A stretch of DNA of 64,000 nt from Brachionus rotundiformis (GCA_016802295.1 JAESIW010000138.1:1890466-1954465); one strand, 5' to 3'; shown: positions 47,701-62,700, numbered from the stretch's first letter. The notes: generated by a model not told the origin, from the letters alone. Numbers and translations: made by a program.

Positions 47701-50700
47701 ATGAAGTACATGTAGAAAACGACTACGGCAATGACCGCACTCAATCTAGACTTTTAGTGGACATATCGCCGGGCATTGACCAAAATCCAATTGTGGACCC
47801 GAACGCTTTCAAGTACTTGAACTCGCCAAAATCTCAGCCACATGAATTCACTGATCCAGATGGCAACAAATACTCGCCTCCCAAAGTCATTGTACCACTC
47901 AAAGAGATACGGGTGAACGAGGGCCAGCCAGCCACTTTCCTTAGCAAAATAGTCGGCTATCCAATTCCTAATATTGTATGGTTACACAATAACAGGCCAT
48001 TAAGTGAATCGTCGCGCTATACATACGCATATGATCACACTACTGGTCTTGCTTCGTTTAAGATAAGCAGTACACAATCCAATGACTTAGGTAGTTATAC
48101 AGCCGTGGCTGAAAATTGTGTAGGCCGCGACTCGACCATAGCTAGTCTCTATTTAAATCAGGTGTCGCTAATTGACACACAACCCATTGTTAATCCTGAG
48201 GCATTTAGATATTTGGATAAGCCAACGGCTGCCAAAAATGAGTCAGATGAAGCACTGGCTCAGCTAAAGCCTCCTAAGTTTATAGTACCATTAAAAAATT
48301 TGAATGTAGAAGAAGGACAATGTGCTACTTTATTGGCTAAGGTAGACGGTTATCCATATCCTAGCATTCAGTGGTTTAAAAATGGAATTTCTTTGCCTGC
48401 TTCAACAAGAACTCTTCCCAATTATGACTTTAATAGCGGCCTAGTTTCTTTGCGCATTTCAGATGTACAAATGGCCGATTTTGGTAATTATACTGCTCTG
48501 GCACAAAATAAAGTAGGTCAAGATCAAACACATTGTTGTTTGCTAGTTAAGGAAATACCGGGTGTTGATAGCTCGTCAATGGTAAGTCCAGAAGCATTTA
48601 GGTTTTTGGAAAAGCCAAGAGGCGAACCACGTAAGTTAGAGCAATCCGAGGCTTACATACCTCCCAAGTTTATAGTGCCACTGTCCAATGTTAGTTTAGA
48701 AGAGGGTCAGACTGTTTATTTGGCTGGCAAGGTTCAAGGTTATCCAAAGCCAAAAATAACTTGGTTCAAGGATGGTACACCCGTACCCGCATCGACTAGG
48801 TTCACTATTGACTTTGATTTTAGCACTGGTGTAGTTAGCTTGCGCATCAATGACGCCCAAATGAACGACATTGGCATTTATATAGCTCTAGCTGAAAACG
48901 AGGCTGGCTCGGATCAGACGCAATGCGAGGTCACCATTCAACAAATGCCAAATATAGACAGCACGCCGATGGTCAATCCAGAAGCGTTCAAGTACTTGGA
49001 GCATCCACATTACGCCAAACCAACAAGTATTGACGAATTGGACAACTTATCACCGCCAAAAGTCATTGTCCCACTCTCAAATGTCAAACTAGAAGAAGGC
49101 CAAACAGTTATACTAGCTTGCAAAATAGAAGGCTATCCTAGACCAAAGCTCACTTGGTTCAAAAATGGAGTTACTCTCCCAGCAGCCAACCGATACACTA
49201 CCGACTACGATCTGAGCACAAATATTGCCACTCTTAAGATCGATCAAGCTCTTCTGATCGATCTAGGCGATTACTTAGTCCTGGCTGAGAATCCAGCTGG
49301 ACGTGACCAGACACACTGTACTGTTTTCGTTCAGCAATTGCCCAATGTTGACAGCACTCCTCTGGTCGATCCAGAAGCGTTCAAGTATTTGGAACAAGCT
49401 CCAATACGCAAACCTTCACTAGACGAAGTAGAAGAAAACTATCCACCAAGAGTTATCATACCTTTGCAAGATATTAAGCTGACTGAAGGTGAACCAGTCA
49501 TGCTTATGTGCAAAATTGATGGAAGGCCAAGACCAAAGGTTAGTTAATTGAAAATAAATTATTTTTTAAATTCATATATGTAGAATAGAGTAGATAGACT
49601 AACACTTAATCTAATATTTGTAATATATGAATTACGCGGCTAATTGAACAAAAGATAAATTTTATTAAAAACTTTATCAATAATAGTGACCAATATTTTG
49701 GCAAATATAATCATACATTTATTATTTAGTAGATACTTTGAGATATTAACACTGTTGTAGTTTTTGTAAATAGCTACAACACCAACTCTAGGAGACTAAA
49801 AAATTTTAGATCTATACCAATGTGGCCAAAGCAAAAAAGCTAAATTAAAACAATAGCTGTGTAATTCATTAGAAATAATTGGCCTGTTTTATTAAAATTT
49901 TATTTTGTGTAGCTAACTTGGTTTAAAGACTCCGAACCCTTGCAAGTCTCAAGTAGACATGACTTAGATTATACTAACGACATAGCTGTTCTTAGAATAC
50001 TAAACTGTCAAAAAAATGATCTCGGCGATTATTTGGTCCATGCGGAAAATCCGCACGGCCACTGTGAAACTAAATGCAAAGTTTCCATTGACCTATTGCC
50101 CAACATAGACGAAACGCCCATGATTAACCCGGACATATTTAAAAATCTTGAACAACCTTTGCTACCGTCAAGCGACATTGACGATGAGAAAAATCTAAAC
50201 TACATAGCCCCGCATGTCATAGTACCATTAACTAATGTGCGCCTAACCGAAGGCGAGCCTATCCGACTAACATGTAAAGTTGACGGATACCCTAAGCCGA
50301 AAATAACATGGTCTAAAAATAACGAGCCAATACCAGCCTCGACCAGGTACACAAGCAACTACGACTTTAATTCATGCATGGCTACATTGGTCATTTCGGA
50401 CGCTAGGCCCGATGATGTCGGCACTTATTTGATGCTGGCCGAAAACATTGCCGGCAGTGATCACTCGACCTGTGAGACATTTGTTCTAAGTACTGGAAAG
50501 ATTGACGATCGTCCACTGATCGATCCACAGGCGTTTGTTAACCTAGAGCATCCGCCTGACGCCATTCAGAAGAGTGAAATTCAAATAGCCCCCGAGGGCA
50601 GACCTCCCAAGTTTATCATTCATTTGCCAGCTGAGATCAGAGTTCTCAATGGCGAAAAAGTAAACATTAACTTTAAATGTGATGGCTATCCGTTTCCCAA

Positions 50701-53700
50701 GATCACTCTCACCTACAACGATGAGCCTGTTATGGCATCCACTCGATTCAATGTCATCTACGAGCCCAATACTGGTGATATACAAATAAATATTGAATTT
50801 GTCAAAGGAATAGATGCAGGATTTTACAAATGCATAGCCGAAAATGAGTACGGCAGTGATGAGACTTACATGACCATAGTGATAGTTGATGTACCTGGTG
50901 TAGACGATCGGCCACAGACAGTAAACCCCGACGCGTTCAAGAAATTAGATATGGAATATTTGCCGACTGAAGTAGCCGATGATGCTTTTAATCCAGAGCC
51001 CCCCATTGTTATAATACCCTTAACTGATCTAATTATAGTTGAACAAGAACCTACTTGTCTAACATGTAAAATTTATGGTAATCCAAAACCAAAGGTAGTT
51101 TTTAGATTATTAGATGCATGAACGATTAGAATTAATTTTTATTTGTTTATATAAGTTAAATTAAAAATTTGAATAAAGTTTGTATTAATTTTTATTTATT
51201 AGTTAACATGGTATAAAAATGATGAGCCCATAATGGCATCACAACGATGTGATATGGACTACAATTTGTCTACATGCATTGCTACATTGAACATTAAAGT
51301 AACTAAGCCAGTTGATATTGGTGTTTATAAGGTTGAGGCTGAGAATATAGCTGGTAGGTGCGAGACATCGTGCAAGCTGTTTATTGAAGCTGTGCCAAAT
51401 ATTGACGAAACTGCATATGTTAACCCGGAGTCGTTTAGACCACTTGAGGCTTTTGGCAAGTCTCCTACTTCATATGATAGCGATGACGGAGAAAAGCAGC
51501 CTGTTTTGATAGTCAGACCTCTTGAAGATATTGAATGCTTCGAGGGAGAGAGTGTTACTTTTGCATGTGAAGTTAAAGGCTATCCAAAACCACAGGTACT
51601 ATTTTTCTATCTATTAACATGTTTAGGGCTCAATAGGGACTTGAATAAAAATGTTGAATTGTTTTGTATAATTCTTTATTGTTTAAATTGCAATTAAAAC
51701 AAGATAAAAATATAAAATCCAAACTATTTTATATACGGACTTCTAGCTTTCCAACGACATCTTGATTCAAAAACTAAACTAGCTTATAGAATATAATAAA
51801 GAATATGAGAAGAATTTAAATCGTGCATGATAAAATTAATGAATTAAAGATAAAGACTGAAAGTTGAAAGCTAAGAATTATTAATTAGTCTTTAAAGCGT
51901 GGCTGTTGGGTAACAAACATGCTAAATAAATTTTCTCATGTGCAAAAATCTGCAAGTTTTATTTGTCATTTTTGTTCATGCATGTACAATTTACTTTCTA
52001 TAATTGCAAAACAAAGTTAACATTTGTTCAAAAATAAAAAAAACATCGTATGTCAGTTCTTTCAAGGAATAAAAGATTTTTTCCTATCAAATATCAATAT
52101 TTATATGGAAAATAAATATAAAAAAATTTTCTTAAAATAAACAGGTTGAATGGACCAAAGAAAATCAACCATTGCCGCATGCATTGAGGCTAAGCTCGGA
52201 CTATTTGATAAACGAAGGCAGAGCATTGTTCAACATAGACAATGTTAAGCTCGATGATCAGGCTACTTATACCTTGACAGCCAGGAATTCATCAGGGGTC
52301 GCTTCGACCAGTGGCAAGCTCAAAGTCAAGCCAGTAGCAACAATAGACGATACATCCTACGTAAATCCAGATGTATTCCAGCAATTTGAAATGAAAAAGA
52401 GACCCAATTCGAATCAACCCGTTGACAATGCACAAAATGCCAGACTAAAAATAATTGAACCACTGAAAGACTTCAAATTAATTGAAGGATCACAAGCAGT
52501 TTTTAGTTGTACAATTGACGCGTATCCAAAACCAGAGATACAATGGTTCAAAGATGATCAGCCACTAATGGCTTCGCAACGATATGCCACATATTACGAC
52601 ATGAACATGGGCATAGTAACTCTCATTATCAAATCAGCTTTGCTTGACGACCAAGGTGTCTACAAATGTGTAGTGTCGAACATTGCTGGCACAGAGGACA
52701 CACAAGCCAAGCTATCGGTTGAATTTGTGCCCAATATTGACGAAACTTCCTACATTGATCCGAACGCTTTGCGTCACTTGCAGCCCACAAATCTTGGCCA
52801 ACAACCAGACGATGATGACAAGTACAAGAAGCCATATTTTGTCAAAGTTCCCAAGAATACCGAAGTAACTGACGGCACAACAGTTCGATTGGATTGTTTG
52901 GCTTTCGGCCGACCAGATCCAACTCTTACTTGGTATTTCAATGACAAAGAACTGACCGAAGACCCGACTCACAAATGCCTTGTAAACGAAGAAGGCGTCA
53001 ATTCATTGTTAATTTCTCCGGCTAGCTTTCCCGACACCGGAACCTACAAATGTGTGGCCAGAAACAAAGTTGGCGAAGCCTCGTTCACTGTTGATCTGAA
53101 AGTGGTCGATAAAGACGCTCTGATTGCGCCATACTTTATCGAACATTTGAATAACATTGTCATACCTGAGGGCAAAGATACCTCGCTTAGCTGCACATGT
53201 TCAGGGACACCAGTACCTACATTAACATGGCAAAAAGATGGTATGCTACTAACACCAGATAAAGAGTACAGAATTGACATAAATGGCGGACACTCAAAGC
53301 TTTATATTCAAAATGCGCAAAAAAGTGACGAAGGCTGGTACCAATGCACAGCCATTAGTCCAGCTGGTTCAACTATAACACGAACTAAAGTGACTGTGTT
53401 GCCACCAGGCGCCATTCAGACCATTACACCTGATCTAAGCAAGCTCATCAAGCAACCACCTGAGCCTGAAGTTCCGGGCTTTGTTAGTGCATTGCAAAAG
53501 TTAAAGCATGTTCAGCCGAATAAAACCCCTGACGAGAGACCGAAATCTCCCAGTGACATGCCAATGGGCCACAATTTCGGCTCTATTTGGTCAAAAGATG
53601 AACTTCAAGATGAAGAGACAATTTACAATAAGGATAAGCCAATACCGCCCAAATTCAAGACACATTTCAAAGCCTCATTGAACCTTAGAGAACGGGATCC

Positions 53701-56700
53701 AACTCGATTCGAGGCCAAACTAATACCCATCGGTGATCCTACTATGACTTTGCAATGGTTCCGTAATGGCGAACCATTGCGTTCAGCATCACGCTACGTA
53801 ATCAAATATGACTTTGGCTTGGTTTCATTGGATTTGTTGTGGACATATCCAGAAGATGACGGTGTTTACGAATGTGTGGCTACTAATTCATGTGGCCAAG
53901 ACAAGACCAGAGCCGAGCTTAAGTGCAAAAACAACCGTTCGATTATTTACGACACTCAATTGCCAGATGGCATGGAAGGATACTTAAAATTACAGGAAAT
54001 GGAGGAAAGAATTAAAATTGCTTCCATTCTTAAAGAAGAACAGCCCGATGACGAAACACCTGAGCCTTGTGCGCCAGAAATTATCATGCATTTAGAAGAC
54101 ACTAAGGTTGACGAAGGCACAATGGCTAAATTTATGGTTAAAGTTACTGGCTATCCAAAGCCAAGAGTTAGTTGGTTTGTCAATAAAACACATTGTGTTA
54201 CGGTAAGTTATTACATTTGCCTATAACACATTATAAATTATCTAATAGATTTTAATTAATTCTTATTATAATTGTCTATCCTAATAATACCATTTTGACT
54301 ATGTGGAAAAATTATAATATTCTTTTAGATTTTTAAAAATTTTTTATTTCTCTCATGTAATATAATGCTATTTGATAATATCAAGAAAAAAACTTGTTCT
54401 CTAATATATAAAATGGTAATAAGAAATAGATATTTTAAATTAAAGATATTAATTATTAATATTAAGAAAAGATAAAATTTAATTTTTCTAATTGATAAGG
54501 GCCAAAGATTGAAAACTTTTTATTGAATAATTTATTAATTAAATTTTGATTTATAATTTTTGTAATAAATAGATATTAAGATTTAGACAAATTGAAAAAA
54601 AAAATATTTTAATTTTCTAATTTTTTAAGATTAATTAATTTTTTTCTCGAATAAAACCTATTAAGTATTTGGTAAAAAACAGATAAATTTTTATATTAAT
54701 TTAAACTGATTTTTGATAAAAAAATTATACTAATTTATAGAACGTTCCTTTAAGTATTAAATTAAAAGTTGTTGATTCAATTTAATTTTAATTAATAATT
54801 TAGAATTTAAAGTATAGATTGTAATTATTAATATTAAAAAAAAATTTTATTTTTTCAATTTTTTACGGCCAAAGATTAAAAATATTTTTTATACTAAAAC
54901 GTTCCTTGAAAACATAAAATTAAAATTTGTTTATTAAATTTTTATTAAATAATTTTTAATCAAATAGATAAGAAATATAAATTTTTATACTTATGATAAT
55001 GTTTAATGAGAAAATTATATTTACTTTTAAAATGTTCCTTGCTAAAATACTTTAATTTAAAAGTTGTTGATTTAATTTAATCTTAATTAATAATTTACAA
55101 TTTACAATTTAAAAAATAATTTTAAACTTTTAAAAACTAAAATTTAATTTTTCTAATTTTGTAGGGCTCAAGATTTAAGCTTTATTTCGATGGCATGATT
55201 CACTACCTGGATATACCAAAGACGTCCAAAGCTGACGAAGGCCTAGTTAGAGTATTTGCCAAGAATATCAAAGGTGAAATAGAGTCGTCAGCTCAGCTAA
55301 AAATAAATCCCAGACAAGATTATCGTTCAGTGTTGCGTAGTGCCAAAACGGGAGAGCCAGCTTACGTGCAAGAAGAGATCAAGCAAGAGACCAGCACAGA
55401 GATATCTTCCGAAGAGAGAAAAGTTCTTGATAGATTGCCATTATTGAAGCCGTTGCCAAAGCAACAAAAGCCAGCTGATACAAGATTTGCTCCCAAGTTT
55501 AGCAAACAGCTCGAACCATTTAAAGTTACCGAAGGTGTAGTCGTAGTACTTAGTGTAGAATTTTCGGCAAATCCGAACCCAGAAGCCATTTGGTACAAAG
55601 ACGGCTTCCAAATGCAATCATCAGAGGACTTTTTCATTGAAACAACAGCTACTAAGTCATCGCTAAGAATTAGAGAAGCGTTCAAAAGCGACTCGGGCAT
55701 GTATCAAGTTAAAATATTCAACGAGGTTGGCATCGCTCAAACCAAGGCCTATTTGACTGTTACCCCGGGTGACCTCGAAGATCTGACGCCAAAGATACTT
55801 TTGGATATTAAGAGTGTAACATGCAACAGTGGCGATCCGGTCAAATTTCAATCCCAAGCTATTGGCAACCCTCCTCCTGTTATCACATGGTACAAGGATG
55901 ACGAAAAACTAGAAATGTCACAGAGAGTCAAGGAATTCACCGAAAACGATGCTTACACTTTACTCATTATGGAATCAATTGCTGCAGACAGTGGATGCTA
56001 TGAACTAGTGGCCGAGAATGCATATGGCAAAGTTTACACACGAGCCTATTTGACTGTATTGGGAGACAAACAAATTGGCGAGCCTGAACCAATTGAGGTC
56101 AAATATGACGAGAACAATGTTAGATCTGTGCCTTTGAGCTCAAAGTTCTCTCAGCCTGTAATTCAAGAACCTCTCCAAGATCAAACTGTAACAGAGGGTC
56201 AATCGGCAAAATTTGAATGCAACATTTCTAATTCCGAAGGTAATTAGATGAAATTAATTAAATATTTTAAATTAAAATTGTTTGTTTCCAGAAGCCACAA
56301 TCGAATGGTTTAAGGAAGACAAGCGCATCAAACAAAGCAAATACTTTAACATGGTGAGCACAGGCGACAAACACCAATTGAGCATATTGGAAGCTTTTGC
56401 CGAAGATGAGGGTCTGTACAAGTGTGTTGTATCCAATCCGGCAGGCAAGACCAGCAGCTCTGCACATCTTAAAATAATCCGTAAGACATCATTCATTAAA
56501 ATTGACCAACACAATAATAATATTATGTTCATTTAAGATCTTACTGAAGCGCCAGTCTTTGTCAAGACAATGGAGAACAGTGAAGTTGACGAAAACAAGC
56601 CGGCTGAGTTCGGAGTCCAATTGAAGCCGGACAATCAGGCCCAGGTTGAATGGACCCACAATGGTGTTTTAGTAAGAGAAGGAATTAACTTTCAGACAGA

Positions 56701-59700
56701 AAATCCGTCACCAGGAGTTTATTTACTAAAATTGAAACAAGCTAGACCAAAGGATGCTGGCACCTATGCATGCAAGGCACACAATTCGGCCGGAACAATC
56801 AAATGCTCGGCTCAGCTTACTATTAAAAGTATGTTAAAAGGCTCATCCGAATCAAAGCCGATTTCATCTGTTTTAGCGTTCAAGAATAAGTTTGAACAAA
56901 AATAAGATTATTAAATTTTTTTTAAGAATTTTATTTATCCTTTAGTTATCAAAAAATAGCATTAAAAAAAATGGTTGTTGAGAGTTAGTTGGTAGGATAT
57001 TTATTTAAAACAAATTTTATTTGTATATTTTGAAAAAATTACATAAAAAAATAAAATTTAAAAAAATAATCAATTTTGTTGTTCTTAAAATCCGATTGTC
57101 CCGGACTGATTAAGGGTGTCCATTCAATATGAAGGTGGTTGTGGTGGAGGTAGTGGGCGATTTTTGATTTTTTTTCGTTTAACTATGCTTTTTAGACTAA
57201 CCATGATGCTTAATAGATTAAAATAGTTAACTGCTTGTTAGATTTTAAAACTAATTTCAACAACCATTTTTGTAAAAATAGATAAATACGGTTATGACTT
57301 TTTTTTAATTAATTTGTAACACTAATGAATGTTTTTTTAGATTTAGTTGCTATTAATACACAAGCATCGGCTATTGCTAAATTTAACAAGGGAGCTTCTC
57401 CAAGGTACTTTTTAACACTTCCCTTAATCAGATCCAACTTTTTTAAAATTCTAATTAAAAAAAATTTTAAAAATAAGCTTTTTCTTTGAATTTTGTTTTA
57501 TTGAAAATATTGCGGAATTTTAAAAATTGTTTATTTTGAAAACTCTTGATTATCTATTTAAAATAATTTTAAGAATTGAATTCTATTTTGACAATGTCTA
57601 CTGCAGAAAGCAAATTCACCAATTTGACTTTACTGAAATAAATATCTATTTTAATGGAACTAAAATTAATCAGTCGCATAAATATAACATATATAGGCAA
57701 AAAGAGCTGATAATTTTGTCCATTAATCGCTTGAATATAACTGAATGTGGCCTCTATTCAATAGAAGTAATTGGCAAAAATGCTCGCCATATTGCTTCCT
57801 TAAACATTGAACGTAAGTAGAAAAGCTTGGCAAATACATGTTTAGATTATTAATTAAAAATTAATTTTAAGTCACTAATGAAAAGACTGATAGTATTTTA
57901 AAACAGTACGATTTTGTACAAGCAGAATCTAAATGGGTACTGACAGACAGAGTCCAAAAGACAGCTCAAAAAGAGCCATCTACGATTCATATAGCCACGC
58001 CGTTAGTAGATAAATACACTGCCACCACTGGCAAAGACTTTAAAATACAAATAAACTATAAAAGTGATCTTAATCACACAGTTAATTGGTATGAGAACAA
58101 TCAGCTGATTGAAAATAATTCAAAATTTGAAATGGTTAATAATGAAAATTCAGCGTGTCTCTTGATCAGATCAGTGGAGATAAGTGACCAAAAAGAGTAC
58201 AGAATTGAGATAAAAAATGAAAAAGACAGTGTCATGTATAAGACATTCTTGTATGTTCAGGAAGGAAATAAATATTTGAGTGAATTAAAGCCTGTGGAGA
58301 AGAAAGATGAGGTGGTTGTCAAGCCCGAAATTACCAAGCATCTTGAGCCAATGGTAAATGCTGAGATGGGAAGTGAAAAGAGGATAACATGTCAATTTAG
58401 GACAAATAAAATAGATAAAATAGATTGGTTTTTTAACCAAATAAATATAAATGAAAAAATAAGCAAACAAAAGGAAAAGTATGAGCTAATTAATACAAAT
58501 GAGGAATCGTGTTTGTTGATTAAAAATGTAAATGACAAAGATATAGGTGATTATTCTTGTTGTGTTTATAATAAAAGTGGAAAAAGTAGATCAGTTTGTC
58601 ATTTAAATGTTGACTCAGCTAAAAGAATAACAAAGCCATTTAAAAAACAAAAATCGGATATAGAAAATATTACGGTTTCTGTAGAAAATAACAAAAATGT
58701 AAAAATAGAAGAAGATAAGATTTCTTTATCCAAAGAAAATACTATGGAAGCTTCTTCTATTAACAAAAATTTAATAAAAGCAGAAATCGATAGTGAAAAT
58801 GTAACAAAATCAGATGAATCATCGGAAGCAGAGACCGTAATACTAGCTGAAAGAAGAAAAAGTATTGAAGAAGAAGATTTAATAATTAATGAACTTAATA
58901 GACAAAAACAAGAGATCCAAGATAGAAAAGAAAAGAATGAAGAACCAATCCAAGATGAAACTAATAAGACTGAATTGGTAACAGAACCAACAAAATATGA
59001 TACTGTACCTGAGAAACCAAAAGCTGAGGAAACTGTTAAAGTTGAATTGGTATCTGAAGTTCCTAAAAAAGAGGAACCAAAAATTGAAGAGCATAAATTA
59101 GAGGACGTGGTTCAAGAGCCAAAAAAAATAGTTAATTTTGAAAAGCCAATCCAAGATAAAACTAATAAGACTGAATTGGTAACTGAACCAACAAAAGATG
59201 ATATTGTACCTGAGAAACAAAAAGCTGAGGAACCATTAGCAGAGGAGTCTCCAAAGCCAAAAAAAATGGTTCATTTTGAAGAATCAAGGCAAATTGAACT
59301 TGTAGAAGCTTTAGAAACTGAGTTAGTATCAGAAACAGGAAAAGATGATATTGCACATGAGAAACCTAAAGTTGAGGAACCAATATCAGAAGAGTATCCA
59401 AAGCCAACAAAAATGGTTCATTTTGAAGAACCAATTCAAGTTGAACCTGTAAAAGATGAACAAACAAAAATTGATGAGCCAATTAAACAAGAATTGGTAT
59501 CTGAAGTACCAAAAGCTGAAGAAACAATTAAGGTTGAATTGGATGAGCCTAAAGTTGAGGAACCTTTAAGACAGGATTTTAAAATTGAAGAACCAATGAT
59601 TCAAGAAACTATTATACAAGATTTGGTATCTGGAGTACCAAATGTTAAGGTTGAATCGGACTTTCAAGAGCCTAATGTTGAGGAACCCAAAATAGAAGTG

Positions 59701-62700
59701 GTTGAAGAGCCGAAAAAAATAGTTCAATTTGAAGAACCAATCCAAGTTCAGCTTGGAGAAGCTTTAGAAACAAAATTAGTAACCGAAACAACAAAAGATA
59801 AGGAACCATTCGCAGAAGAGTCTCAAAAGCCAAAAAAAATGGTTCACTTTGCAGAACAAATTCAAGTTGAACCTTTAAAAGATGAACAAATAGAAATTGA
59901 TGAACCAATTAAACAAGAATTGGTAACTGAACCAGCTAAAGATAATTTTGTAGCTGAAAAAGTACAATTTGACGAACCTATTAAGGTTGAATTGGTATCT
60001 GAACAAACAAATGTTGATGAAGCTGTTAAAGCTGAAGTGGTATCTGAAGCGCCTTATGTTGAAAGGCCATTAGAAATTCAACCTTTAAATGTTGAACCAA
60101 GCTTCGAAACAGTAAAGGTTGAGGAGCCAAAGCAAGTTGAATCTGTCAAACCTGAATTGGTAACTGAACCTACCAAAGATGATATTGTACCTGAAATTCC
60201 AAAAGTCGAAGAGCAACTAGAATCTAAATTGGTATCCGAACAAGCGAAAGTTGATGAACCAATTATACAGGAAACTTTTAAACAAGATTTTGTTCAAGAA
60301 GTCCCTCAAGCTGAGGAAGTAAAAATAGACGTGGTTCCAAAACCGAAAAAAATAGTTCACTTTGAAGAACCAGTACAAGTTGAAAATATAAACAATGAAC
60401 AAACAAAAGATGATATTGTACTTGAGAAACCAAAAGTTGAGGAACCTGTTAAAACTGAATTGGAATTTGAAGAGCCTAAAGTTGAAAACGTGGTTCCAAA
60501 GCCAAAAAAAATAGTTCATTTTGAAGAACCAATTCAAGTTGAACCTTTAAAAACTGAATTAGTATCAGAACCAGTAAAAGGTGATATTTTATCTGAAGTA
60601 CCAAAAGAATCAATTAAGATTGAATTTGATGAGCCTAAAGTTGAGGAACCTATAAGACAGGATTTTAAAATTGAAGAACCAATGATTCAAGAAACTATTA
60701 TACAAGATTTGGTATCTGAAGTACCAAAAGTTGAGGAACCAATATCAGAAGAGTATCCAAAGCCAACAAAAATGGTTCATTTTGAAGAACCAATTCAAGT
60801 TGAACCTGTAAAAGATGAACAGACAAAAATTGATGAGCCAATTAAACAAGAATTGGTATCTGAAGTACCAAATGTTGAAAGGCCATTGATAATTGAACCT
60901 GTCAAATTGGTATCTGAAGAGCCAATTGTACAAAATTTTGATGTTGAAGATTCTTCAAAGGCCCAATCTGTAGAAGAGTTTTTAGTTTACCAACAAGATA
61001 ATGAAAAATCCAATATCGATTTGATTGAAAATGATTTTGTTATTATAAATGATATTCCTCATCTTGACTCTGTCAAAACTTTATCTAATTCAGACCTAGA
61101 ACTTAGTGATGATTTAATTTCGAACCAAAAATTAAATCTTTCAATTAACCAAGACAACATTTTTACCGACGACTTCATCACCGAAATACTTTCTCCAAAA
61201 TATGACCAAACAGATTCATTATTTGACACCACAATGCCTGAACCATCTAAAATATCACTGGAAAATTTATTTGTTGCCAATCAACCAGTTAGAGATGAAC
61301 TTCTTGAACAAATGATCTATGATCTCACTGAAACTAAGCCAAAAAGTATCCAAACAAAGACTGAATTTACACTAACACCTGTTAATACACCTGAAATTGG
61401 TAAACTAGACCAAGCACCAAAATTTGAACATGATTCATTGAGTGAATTTGTCTCTCAACTTTCTGAATCCAAAGATGACTTCAAGCAATCTCAAGAATCA
61501 TTGTCTTCATCTGGCAAACTTGGAGTCAAAACAAGCTCTAACGAGTCCCTATCTCATCTTATATCTGAACTAAATCAATCAATTAATGTCTACAAATCTC
61601 AGGAGCTAGACATCGAATCGACCGATTCATTGAACAAATCAGTAAATGATGAAGTGGCCAATAGAGCTACTCAAGTGACCGAAAGCATTACTTTGGAGCA
61701 AACTGTTGATGATTTAATTGATGAGTTTGGCAATTTTAAATTTAAATCGCCATCCAAAAGACCAAGTCTCAAAAAACGCAGAGATTCAAAGCTAGCGCCC
61801 AAGTTTACCCAGAGCCTGGTCGATCAACAGTTTAAGAAAAATGACAACTTACATCTTGACTGCTATGTTGAAGGCGAACAACCGATTAAAGTTGAATGGT
61901 TCCAAGACAAATCAGTGCTCAATCCGACCAAGAATATTGAAATATACCGAGAGCTTGGTGTCTGTTCTCTCGAGATAATCAAGGCTAATAGCCAAACTCA
62001 GGGCGAATTCAAGTGCCAGGCAAGCAACAAACATGGACATGACACCACTGCATGTACTTTGACCATGATTGACTCAGAAATAGTCTCCTTTAGTGAAGTT
62101 CTCAGAGATCAAAGGGTCGAGCTGGGAAATGAAGTGTTTTTGGACTGTACAGTCAAGAATAAAAGACCTACTGACACAATAGAATGGTACTTGGATGACA
62201 GAAAAATAGTTGCTAGCTCAAATGTGGAAATTTTTGCCGAAATGGGCATTTGCTCATTACAGATTAGAAAAATGACACGCCAATTGCAGGGGTTTTATTG
62301 CTGTAAGATACATGATGCCAATAATGTGGTAATTGCTGAAACTGGCTGTCACTTGAGTGTCCAAGACGAATCATTAAGCCTTGACTTGACCAAAGATGAG
62401 ATTAAATTGTCTGCTTTTAAGAAAATTCCCTTTTTTGTAAATGAATTGAATAGTTCGGTGACAATTAAAGAGGGTGATAACCTTTGTCTATTTTGTCGCT
62501 TGAACACAGACTGTGAGCCAAAGCCGTCTATTGTTTGGATAAAAGATGGCAAAGCAATTCAGTCTGGTAAATATTTTGATCTTATGTATAACCAAAGTAG
62601 TGGCGAGTGTCGCCTGTTAGCCAACCAGTGTGAGAAAAAGAAATTCGAAGGAACATATACTTGTGTGGCCACATTTCCTGAGTCCCAAATGGATCTTATC

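Larger units (their letters stand above)
45671..52783 (+). other. Kettin-like Ig/linker array
   Basis: Igs 12-26 alternate with linkers carrying the 16-17-residue motif [GNKLT][IV]D-x-x-P-[IVM]-[VIT]-[DN]-P-[DEQN]-[AS]-F-[KRA]-[YFN]-L. I count 14 copies, from GIDTRPVVDPDAFRYL (45671) to NIDETSYIDPNALRHL (52736). Regular Ig spacing by a linker of about 35 residues is the hallmark of insect kettin/Sallimus, where each Ig binds one actin protomer. After Ig 28, IIYDTQLPDGMEGYLKLQEM resembles insect kettin linkers more directly. Confidence 0.8.

Noticed and set aside
59100..60900. Minus-strand Phe/Trp/Leu-rich ORFs over the PEVK region
   Set aside because: Antisense shadows of a repetitive Glu/Lys/Pro-coding sequence.
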